A stretch of DNA of 64,000 nt from Prochlorococcus sp. AG-347-J06 (GTDB lineage: Bacteria > Cyanobacteriota > Cyanobacteriia > PCC-6307 > Cyanobiaceae), in contig QCBT01000006.1 in assembly GCA_003281525.1 (NCBI GenBank), positions 1 to 64,000 on the forward strand. The letters are read 5' to 3'. Under the pieces are notes generated by a model. It made no database searches and was not told the DNA's origin. It saw only the letters and a list, made by a program, of their open reading frames with translations. The stretch's first letter is position 1; the number at the start of each line of letters is the position of its first letter. The position numbers and the translations under genes were made by a program. Below are positions 57,628 through 64,000 of the stretch, piece after piece.

Positions 57628-58449
57628 TTGAAATTAATAATTTGTTTTGGTCATGCTCGTTCTGGAACCACATGGGCATTTAACGTTACGAGTCAATTAA
57701 TAGATGCAACAACATATTCCTATCATAAGTGTTTTGTAAATAAAAAAGGAAAAGGATTAGAAAGCGCAAAAAAAGATATAAAAAATAAAGATTTTTTAAT
57801 CATTAAAATTCATAATATCAAAATTTTGCAATTAATTATTGATAATTTGTCATACAGATCTAAAAGTTGTTTTTTTATACTTTCACTTCGCGATCCATTA
57901 CAGACTATTTTGTCTGAGATGCGAATTATAAATATGAATCAAGAAAATTTCAAACCAACGCAAGAACAAGTTCAATCGAAGCTCCAAGAATACAACTCAT
58001 ACTTTCAAAAAATTAAAACAGAAATTATTCCTTTTTTTAATCCTTTAATTATTGATGAGCAACTCATTGATAATCACTTTTCTTCTTCAGTAGTGCAGCT
58101 AATTAATAAATATGTTTTTAATTCTGAAATACCCTCTTATTTGTCTTCTGAGATTTCGCAAAAATTTTCTAAACAAAGTATTAAAAATTTTTTAAAAGAT
58201 ACTTTTGGATATAGTAAAAAGAGCTTTGAACAATATGACCCAGTTTCTCATTTTCATGTAGGGCATATTAAAGATGATGATTATCTTTTTAAGGAAGATG
58301 AGTTGAATAGTAAAGAGTTATTAAGCTGTCTCAGGATGTCACAAAAAAACTTAATTTTAGATTCATGTTTTGCAAAAATTAATGAGTCTAATTTTAGTGA
58401 GAACCAGATTTTAAATTTGCTAGATAAGGTAAATATATTTATTGAATAG
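57628..58449 (+). CDS. sulfotransferase-like protein
   Basis: A 273-residue soluble protein with a PAPS-type P-loop at residues 8-16 (GHARSGTTW) and a 3'-phosphate motif in FILSLRDPLQTILSEMR. The middle is helical and Gln/Lys-rich. The acceptor is unknown. TTG start at 57628, placing the P-loop 7 residues in, as is normal. Part of the sulfotransferase group beside tRNA-Ala. Confidence 0.75.
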   Translation: MKLIICFGHARSGTTWAFNVTSQLIDATTYSYHKCFVNKKGKGLESAKKDIKNKDFLIIKIHNIKILQLIIDNLSYRSKSCFFILSLRDPLQTILSEMRIINMNQENFKPTQEQVQSKLQEYNSYFQKIKTEIIPFFNPLIIDEQLIDNHFSSSVVQLINKYVFNSEIPSYLSSEISQKFSKQSIKNFLKDTFGYSKKSFEQYDPVSHFHVGHIKDDDYLFKEDELNSKELLSCLRMSQKNLILDSCFAKINESNFSENQILNLLDKVNIFIE

Positions 58450-58474
58450 ATTACTTACTGCTTAAATACAAACT

Positions 58475-58630
58475 TTATTGAAAAATACTGACTAGCTTCT
58501 GCAAAATATTTAATTGGTTAAAGATATATGCAAACTTATTTGCAGTTATCAAATAATATTTCTTATTGTTGATGAGTTTAAAAAATCTACTTGCACTTTC
58601 GGAAGGTTTTAAATCAGTAATTGTAAAAAT
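58475..58630 (-). pseudogene. possible coding remnant (51 codons, no start)
   Basis: Between two stops the minus strand reads 51 codons beginning IFTITDLKPSESASRFFKL and ending LQKLVSIFQ. There is no ATG, GTG or TTG at its beginning, but the composition is protein-like. It sits after the 3' end of the 58656-59306 gene in a different frame. It may be the tail of a decayed island gene, or chance. Confidence 0.25.
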
Positions 58631-58655
58631 CTAAAACAAATAATTTTTTCTTTAG

Positions 58656-59306
58656 TTAATAAGTGAAATTATTTATGATTTCTAAGTCTTTAACATGATG
58701 CGATTTGTAGACATAATTTTGAAGGTTTTTTGAAGAAAGTATTTTCTTTATTTCCTTTTTAAATGGAGATTGATTTACTTTAGGGACTTGGAATTTATTT
58801 TTTTTATGCATAAATATTTGATTGATTTCTTTATCAAATTTCTTGAAGTCAAGTGTTATTAGGTTTTTTGGAGGGATGTAGTATCTTTCTGAGGTTGTCA
58901 AAAACTGCCAACTTGCAAGGGAAAAATCAACAAGTGACAAAAAGTCATCCTCTGAGAAAAAAATCTCATCCATTAAAATCATTGCTTGAGAAATTGGGTC
59001 TATTTTTATCCATCTGTGCGGCGCAAAATATAACGAAACTAGCCTAAGAAATGGATCCCTAAGGAACGCGTACACTTTTAAATCGGAAAAATTGCTCTGG
59101 ATTTGAATGTAATCCAGCATTCTCTGATGCTTAGTCTTTGTGTATTTGCCCTGAATGCCGAATCTATTAATGCCATCTTGATAATTTCTGCAAACTATTG
59201 ATTCATCAGTTAGACCTGCTTCAATAATTAATTTCTGAACCAAGTTTCCTCCAGTTCTTGGGATGTGAATAAAAATATTGAGAGAATTATCTTTGTAGAA
59301 AATCAA
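58656..59306 (-). CDS. sulfotransferase family 2-like protein
   Basis: A 216-residue protein with P-loop FIHIPRTGGNLVQ (12-24) and 3'-phosphate motif AFLRDPFLRLVSLYF, the pattern of the sulfotransferase family that includes carbohydrate sulfotransferases such as heparan sulfate 2-O enzymes. Size is normal for the bacterial members. ATG start at 59306. The acceptor is probably a surface glycan by context. Confidence 0.8.
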   Translation of the reverse strand: MIFYKDNSLNIFIHIPRTGGNLVQKLIIEAGLTDESIVCRNYQDGINRFGIQGKYTKTKHQRMLDYIQIQSNFSDLKVYAFLRDPFLRLVSLYFAPHRWIKIDPISQAMILMDEIFFSEDDFLSLVDFSLASWQFLTTSERYYIPPKNLITLDFKKFDKEINQIFMHKKNKFQVPKVNQSPFKKEIKKILSSKNLQNYVYKSHHVKDLEIINNFTY

Positions 59307-59479
59307 GAGAAAGATGTATTTATAATTTAATTATATTTTTCATTAAGAATATCTTTACACCATAGTTACAAGTTTTCTTGGTTAAGCTGAGAAATTTGAA
59401 AAAATATGAATATATTACTTGGCTAATTTTAGTAAAAAACTTGTTGGTAAACTTTGCAGAAAAAGTTTAGGGTATTAAT

Positions 59480-59560
59480 TTAGACCTTTAACCAGTCTGA
59501 AGTTTTTTTGATGTTTTTTCCAAGTCTCCTCTCTAATTTTCTAATCGTATATGAATCGAT
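59480..59560 (-). pseudogene. C-terminal remnant of a sulfotransferase-like gene
   Basis: On the minus strand 26 codons between stops read IDSYTIRKLERRLGKNIKK then TSDWLKV and stop. The pattern (aliphatic..LE..LG......W) is the usual last helix of bacterial sulfotransferases and some glycan enzymes. No start or upstream domain is left. I take it as debris from a deleted gene. Confidence 0.35.
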
Positions 59561-59606
59561 TTATATTTCCTATACAAATTTTATCAATTACTATAAAAAT
59601 TATTAC

Positions 59607-60071
59607 CTAAATTATTTTTGATACTTTTTTAATTAACTTTCTATCAAAACGTACTGATATCATCTCTAACAAATTATTCAGAAATTTATTTGTGAAATTT
59701 TCTGAGAAATATCTAATTAATTTATTTTTGCTTTCAAATTTTAATGTTATTTGCCTATTAATTCTATAAAAATTCTTTTCATGAAAAATATTTACAATTA
59801 GACTTAATTTTAATGTTTTGAAAATGTTAGGTAAATTTTCTATACTTATTTTTTCTAATTTTATGAATACATTATTATCTTCAAAATTTATTAAGAAAAA
59901 CAACTTTGGATTAATTGAATAGTTTAAAACCTTATATTCATCACTTTGGTACATATATAAATTAGATTCGTTTATTTGTTGGAATCCAATATTCTGAAGA
60001 CTAATTTTTTTAAAAACTGAAAGTGAATTCTTAATTAATTTGAATTCTTTCTCTGAATCAATTTGAATCAT
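59607..60071 (-). CDS. unknown protein, possibly DUF1997/SRPBCC-like
   Basis: A 154-residue protein, very rich in Asn, Lys, Ile and Phe. Alternating beta-like segments (YKVLNYSINPKLFFLINFED, IFKTLKLSLIVNIF, YRINRQITLKFES) end in a long C-terminal helix (FLNNLLEMISVRFDRKLIKKV). That layout recalls the START-like DUF1997 proteins of cyanobacteria, but the match is by eye and weak. ATG start. Lies just downstream of cysQ on the same strand. Confidence 0.5.
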   Translation of the reverse strand: MIQIDSEKEFKLIKNSLSVFKKISLQNIGFQQINESNLYMYQSDEYKVLNYSINPKLFFLINFEDNNVFIKLEKISIENLPNIFKTLKLSLIVNIFHEKNFYRINRQITLKFESKNKLIRYFSENFTNKFLNNLLEMISVRFDRKLIKKVSKII

Positions 60072-60153
60072 TAGGGTATTTTTTTAGGTTATTGCAAATA
60101 ATAAATAATTAGTTTTTTTTTAAATTTGATTATTTAAATATGGTTCTTATTTT

Positions 60154-60954
60154 CTATATATCAACTTTATTTTCGATTCCACTAGCGATAAAGAATGGGT
60201 TGAGTATATTTTCTTTGCCATAAATAATATCTTTACCATTTAACTGCAAAACCTTCCCACCAGCACCTTCCAAAATAGCATGGGCTGCAGCAGTATCCCA
60301 TTCAGATGTTGGGGCAAGTCTTGGATAAATATCAGCGAGACCCTCTGCAATCTTAATGAATTTAAGACTAGAACCAGCTTGTACTAGCTCAATTTTACCT
60401 TTTATATCGTTAATAAATTCTTTTGTTTCTTTGTTAAGATGACTTTTACTAGCGACAACTCTACAGATTCCGGAAACTTTTTTATATTTAACTTCTGAAA
60501 TTGTTTTATTTTTATTAATAAGTCTGGAACCAAAATTTTTCCCTCCATAATAAATTAATCCTTTAACTGGAACACTAACAAATCCAAGCGTTGAAACATT
60601 TTTTTCCACTAGTGCCAAGTTGCAAGTAAATTCATCATTTTTTTTAATAAATTCTTTTGTACCATCAAGTGGATCAATTAACCAGAAAACTTTATTTGAC
60701 TTAGGGATATTTAATGAGTTTTTATCTTCCTCGCTAACAATAGGTATTTCTGGGAAAAGCTTTTTCAAACCATCTGTTAAGACTTTATTAGCAGCTAAAT
60801 CCGCTTTAGTTACAGGTGTATTATCGTCTTTTATATCTACTTTGCTGTCTGATTTTTCATAAACTTCCATTATGGATTTATTAGCATTACTCATTAAATT
60901 TAGTAGACCTTCTGTTAATTGATTATTTCTCAAAATTTTATTTGCTTTGTTCAT
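60154..60954 (-). CDS. cysQ: 3'(2'),5'-bisphosphate nucleotidase CysQ
   Basis: A 266-residue Mg-dependent phosphatase of the inositol-monophosphatase fold: DNTPVTKADLAAN, VSEEDKN, WLIDPLDGTKEFIKKNDEFT and PTSEWDTAAAHAILEGAGG carry the metal ligands. CysQ hydrolyses PAP, the by-product of PAPS sulfotransferases, to AMP. The ATG at 60954 gives the normal N-terminus; a GTG at 60999 would add 15 residues. Its place among sulfotransferase genes makes functional sense. Confidence 0.92.
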   Translation of the reverse strand: MNKANKILRNNQLTEGLLNLMSNANKSIMEVYEKSDSKVDIKDDNTPVTKADLAANKVLTDGLKKLFPEIPIVSEEDKNSLNIPKSNKVFWLIDPLDGTKEFIKKNDEFTCNLALVEKNVSTLGFVSVPVKGLIYYGGKNFGSRLINKNKTISEVKYKKVSGICRVVASKSHLNKETKEFINDIKGKIELVQAGSSLKFIKIAEGLADIYPRLAPTSEWDTAAAHAILEGAGGKVLQLNGKDIIYGKENILNPFFIASGIENKVDI

Positions 60955-61154
60955 TAGAAACGTGATTTTAAATTGACTAACTATACCATTTAAAAACACG
61001 TGCTTTACAAATTAGATTTAAAAGGATTTATTAAGGTGAATAATTTCTTAATATTAAGTTATTCAAGATTTATCTAATAATTTAAATTCAAGTTTTTTCT
61101 TCAATCAATTATATATAACTCAAAAAAAAAGATTTGAAGTAATCTTATAGAAAT

Positions 61155-61265
61155 ATGAAAGTTGCCCTAATTCAACTTATCTCCGAAGATGTATTTAAAT
61201 CATGTGAACTTTTCTTATTATTGAGCGTTCTCATATATTTAATTTCAATGTTAAGAGGTATATAA
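61155..61265 (+). CDS. 36-residue micro-ORF coupled to a sulfotransferase gene
   Basis: ATG at 61155 gives MKVALIQLISEDVFKSCELF plus a hydrophobic tail, and its TAA overlaps the ATG of the next gene by one base (TAATG). The N-terminus resembles the opening of cobalamin-binding radical SAM proteins, so it may be a truncated remnant, or a short upstream ORF that couples translation. Function unknown. Confidence 0.35.
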   Translation: MKVALIQLISEDVFKSCELFLLLSVLIYLISMLRGI

Positions 61266-62068
61266 TGATTTACAAAATTTTAAACAATATGGACAACGAT
61301 ATTAATCTAGAATGTGAAAGATTAAATAACTATAAGATAATTGCAAGAGATGGAAGTCAATATTCAAGGATCTACCATTCTCATATCAGAAAATGTGCTG
61401 GAACTGCTTTCAATCATAAATTTATTGGAAACTCTTGCAACCAAGAAATAAAAATTATCAAAAAAATATATGAAGATGCTGCAAAGAATGGTGGTAGGTC
61501 CTTTCATAATGGTAAGGTTTTTGTGGGTTGGAATAAAAATCTTATAGAGTCTGGTAATTACTTTTATGCGTGGTCACACATTCCCATGCATAATTTAAAA
61601 TTGCCCAAAAATACTTTCATACTTACAACATTTAGGGACCCTATTGAAAGGGTGATCTCTCATTATAAAATGATCTATGGATACTATATTTCGAATATTG
61701 ATCACCCCTGCATGAGAACAGAAGGTAAATGGCTCGGAAGAGATAAAACCATCATTGAATTTGCAAAAAACATGCCAAAAGAGCATTTATTTGCTCAATT
61801 ATTTCACTACTCAAGCTCATACTCTGTAGATGAAGCGATTGAGAGAATAAAAACCATTAATTTTGTTGCAAATGCGGAAAATTTAAATTCATTAGGGTAT
61901 CAAACTTTGATGGGTATCCTTCCTTCTATTAGTTTGCCCTCAGGAAAAATAAGAGAAGGTTCAAAAAAAATTTATGTTAAATCTTCAGAGAGGGATTCCC
62001 TCAGAGAATTACTTATAGGAGAATATTCATTTCTTGAATTGCTTAATAAGCAAATCATGGTCTTATAG
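61265..62068 (+). CDS. sulfotransferase family 2-like protein
   Basis: A 267-residue protein. After about 37 residues comes the P-loop YHSHIRKCAGTAFNHKF (compare HIPKCGGTS in carbohydrate sulfotransferases; here Pro is replaced by Arg), and the 3'-phosphate motif TTFRDPIERVISHYK follows. Cysteine residues occur around the P-loop. ATG at 61265 overlaps the stop of the 36-codon ORF before it. Probably sulfates an extracellular glycan or small molecule; the acceptor is unknown. Confidence 0.8.
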   Translation: MIYKILNNMDNDINLECERLNNYKIIARDGSQYSRIYHSHIRKCAGTAFNHKFIGNSCNQEIKIIKKIYEDAAKNGGRSFHNGKVFVGWNKNLIESGNYFYAWSHIPMHNLKLPKNTFILTTFRDPIERVISHYKMIYGYYISNIDHPCMRTEGKWLGRDKTIIEFAKNMPKEHLFAQLFHYSSSYSVDEAIERIKTINFVANAENLNSLGYQTLMGILPSISLPSGKIREGSKKIYVKSSERDSLRELLIGEYSFLELLNKQIMVL

Positions 62069-62250
62069 TCCCATACTTCATTTTTGTAGTTATTTTAATG
62101 TAGATTTAATCTAGTTATCGATTTCAAATAAGGACATATCAACTATCATGGATGTTAGTGGGATTTGAGAATGATAAAGGCTAGATAAGAAAAACATTTA
62201 TTATCTTAGAATCGAGATCCTAAAGAAAAATTATTGATTTTTCTACAATA

Positions 62251-63300
62251 TTAAAAACCATTAGGGTTTAGCATTTTCCAGTTCCACCCATCACGACACA
62301 TTTGTTCTATAGATCTATTTGGAAACCAACTTAGAATTCTTTTTGCTCTAAGATTATTTGCCACAAGTTTACATACATCTCCTTTTCTTCTATTAGAAAA
62401 TATAAATGGGACTTTTACATTATTGATAAGTTCAAAAGTTTTTATTAAATCCAGAACACTGTGACCGTGGCCAGTTCCAATATTTAAATTAATTAATTGA
62501 CTATTATTTGATATTAGGTAATCTAAAGCTTTTATATGTCCATCTGCTAAATCCATTATGTGTATATAGTCTCTTATACATGTTCCATCATGAGTAGGCC
62601 AATCATTACCAAAAACTTTTAAATGCTTTTGTTCATAAGCTGCATTAATGATTAATGGGAAAATATTATTTGGTTTTTGCAGTGGATTTTCTCCAATTAA
62701 GCTGGATGGGTGTGCTCCTATTGGATTGAAATAACGAAGTATAGCTATACGCCATTCATCTTTTTTTGTATTAAAAAGGTCATTTAATAAATTTTCAACA
62801 GCACATTTCGTTGACCCATATGGATTAATTGGTTGTATTTTTGAAGATTCTTTAATTAATGAATCAGATGTATTTCCATAAACTGTTGCGCTGCTACTGA
62901 AAACGATCGTTGTACAATTATTCTCTAGCATTGTTTTAATTAAATTAAATGATCCGAATACATTATTCTCCCAATATTTAAGAGGATTAAGAACGGATTC
63001 TGATACAGATTTAAGTCCTGCGAAATGGATAACTCCATTGATAGGTTTATTTTCCTTTTTCGATTTTTTAAAAACAGAATCTATAAACTCTTTATCTATT
63101 AGGTCTCCCTTGAAGAATTTTAATTTATCTTTGATGTTAATTTTCTTTTTTAAAAAAATCTCTTTAATTTGATAAAGGGATTTTATATTGCTATGGCTTA
63201 ATGAATCTATAACGCAAATTTCATACCCACTTTCTAAAAGACAAACACATGTATGAGAACCTATAAAACCTGCCCCACCCGTTACAAGTATTCTTTTCAT
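62251..63300 (-). CDS. galE: UDP-glucose 4-epimerase
   Basis: A 349-residue short-chain-dehydrogenase-type enzyme that interconverts UDP-glucose and UDP-galactose. It shows the NAD motif VTGGAGFIGSHTCV, HFAGLKSVSESV, the Ser/Tyr/Lys triad in FSSSATVYG and NPYGSTKCAVE, RYFNPIGAHPSS, and the C-terminal NLGTGHGHSVLDLI with RRKGDV. Complete and of normal length. ATG start. Divergent from the UDP-glucose dehydrogenase gene. Confidence 0.95.
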   Translation of the reverse strand: MKRILVTGGAGFIGSHTCVCLLESGYEICVIDSLSHSNIKSLYQIKEIFLKKKINIKDKLKFFKGDLIDKEFIDSVFKKSKKENKPINGVIHFAGLKSVSESVLNPLKYWENNVFGSFNLIKTMLENNCTTIVFSSSATVYGNTSDSLIKESSKIQPINPYGSTKCAVENLLNDLFNTKKDEWRIAILRYFNPIGAHPSSLIGENPLQKPNNIFPLIINAAYEQKHLKVFGNDWPTHDGTCIRDYIHIMDLADGHIKALDYLISNNSQLINLNIGTGHGHSVLDLIKTFELINNVKVPFIFSNRRKGDVCKLVANNLRAKRILSWFPNRSIEQMCRDGWNWKMLNPNGF

Positions 63301-63780
63301 TTTAAAATATTATGAGGTGTGAAATTATTTTATATCACCTCTTATTTTAATTTCTCTTTTTTTAGCTAATAATAAAGTGACTCTTAAAAAAAATTATTTA
63401 AATGCCTCAAGAAATTCTCTAAGGGTAATAAAATTAAATAAAGAATTTTATAAGATATAAATAAGATAAATCTAAAAAATTTCAGTAACCTTAACTATAA
63501 CGATATCGTATTAGACTTCAATAATAAAACCTAAAGTAAATTTAAAAAACGGCTTAAATTTTTAACGATGTGAAGATTTAGTATTTTTAGTCTTAATTAG
63601 AATCCATTTAAATTTTTTTAATACTTAGAAATTTTATTTTTTCTTATAAAAATAGGGAAAATTGTTTCCAAGATAAGTACCTTAAATAATTTTAAAAATC
63701 ATCCAGAGGATTATGAAATTTAAAAAATACATATATAGATGTAATTAAGTGATAAGATTTACTATATTTATTTAGATAAA
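63301..63780. other. 480-base divergent intergenic region between galE and ugd
   Basis: Very AT-rich with stops in all frames. GAGGTG (63314-63319) and CACCTC (63336-63341) form a 6-bp inverted repeat just upstream of galE that could be an operator or a hairpin in its leader. I see no RNA gene, no coding remnant and no convincing promoter. Confidence 0.4.
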
Positions 63781-64000
63781 TTGATAAAAAAAGTTTGTTG
63801 TATCGGTGCGGGATATGTTGGGGGCCCAACTATGTCCGTTTTTGCCGATAAATGCAATGATATTTCTTTTAATGTTGTTGATGTTAATCCGGATAGAATT
63901 GCAGCTTGGAATAACAAGGATTTATCAAAGCTCCCTATTTTTGAACCTGGTCTAGATGAAATTGTAAAAAGATGTCGTGGAAAGAATTTGCATTTTTCTA
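63781..64000 (+). CDS. ugd: UDP-glucose 6-dehydrogenase, 5' part (cut by window end)
   Basis: The frame from the TTG at 63781 runs open to the window end (73 codons). It reads [20 protein letters not shown], the NAD-binding start of UDP-glucose dehydrogenases, then [13 protein letters not shown] and [17 protein letters not shown]. The PTMSVFA and FEPGLDEIV pattern is closer to the eukaryote-like branch of the family. It would oxidise UDP-glucose to UDP-glucuronate, a donor for acidic glycans. Incomplete only because of the window boundary. Confidence 0.88.
   Translation, partial: MIKKVCCIGAGYVGGPTMSVFADKCNDISFNVVDVNPDRIAAWNNKDLSKLPIFEPGLDEIVKRCRGKNLHFS

Larger units (their letters stand above)
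56114..64000. other. accessory surface-glycan sulfation island next to tRNA-Ala
   Basis: Between tRNA-Ala and the window end lie four sulfotransferase-like genes, cysQ, galE, ugd (partial), an unknown gene and at least one gene remnant, on both strands with long AT-rich spacers, in contrast to the dense core genes before it. The partial tRNA copy at 55831-55862 hints at past integration at this tRNA. No integrase or transposase is seen, and the right border lies outside the window. Confidence 0.6.

Noticed and set aside
56114-63300. Integrase or transposase within the island
   Set aside because: All long frames were assigned to other families; no recombinase or transposase motifs were seen, so mobility is inferred only from the tRNA context.

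Overview
The window is strongly AT-rich, densely packed cyanobacterial chromosome and most resembles high-light-adapted Prochlorococcus. The evidence is compact genes on both strands with many short overlaps, a high-light-inducible (Hli) protein, nickel superoxide dismutase (sodN) with a maturation protease, the inactive Clp subunit ClpR beside ClpP3, the cyanobacterial division protein Ftn2/ARC6, a cyanobacterial type LexA, and cobalamin genes. Identification is from gene content and protein motifs only; no strain can be named.

Layout. 1-8.4 kb: three small unknown proteins, hli, cobD-ilvC, clpP3-clpR, a PIN/TRAM membrane protein, hemW and panB. 8.4-13.6 kb: the SRP RNA gene, then a cell-division/cell-wall run (ftsZ, ftsQ, an anchored unknown, ddl) and miaB, ending at tRNA-His. 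13.7-20.8 kb: a cytosine-deaminase-like hydrolase, an FAD oxidase, folC, argD directly behind tRNA-Leu, three overlapping micro-ORFs, and murA. 21-26.4 kb: an rRNA methyltransferase, lpd, trpC, and a nickel module (NicO/HupE-like transporter, sodX, sodN). 26.4-38.1 kb: FKBP isomerase, lnt, mnmA, nnrE/nnrD, a group 2 sigma factor, pdhA, ftn2, ffh, rpsP, phoH. 38.2-55.7 kb: a Bax-inhibitor-like protein, era, trmD-ispF as one reading frame, larB, two tiny ORFs, thiS-thiE-ribF, surE, pheS, nadK, cobL, ribD, ftsH, argF and lexA.

From about 55.8 kb the character changes. Beyond lexA lies tRNA-Ala(GGC) with a second, degraded partial copy of its own sequence, then a loosely packed region with longer spacers and gene remnants. 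It carries four sulfotransferase-like genes (one fused to a second, possibly glycosyltransferase-like, domain), cysQ, galE and the start of a UDP-glucose 6-dehydrogenase. I read this as an accessory surface-polysaccharide island in which PAPS-dependent sulfation is paired with CysQ, which removes the by-product PAP, and with nucleotide-sugar supply from GalE and Ugd.

The main unusual points are this tRNA-linked sulfation island; the sodX reading frame whose catalytic serine lies upstream of any canonical start codon; a chain of three overlapping micro-ORFs with an unusually strong ribosome binding site; an 18-bp minisatellite in the C-terminus of Ffh; the in-frame TrmD-IspF fusion; and argD starting 5 bases behind tRNA-Leu.
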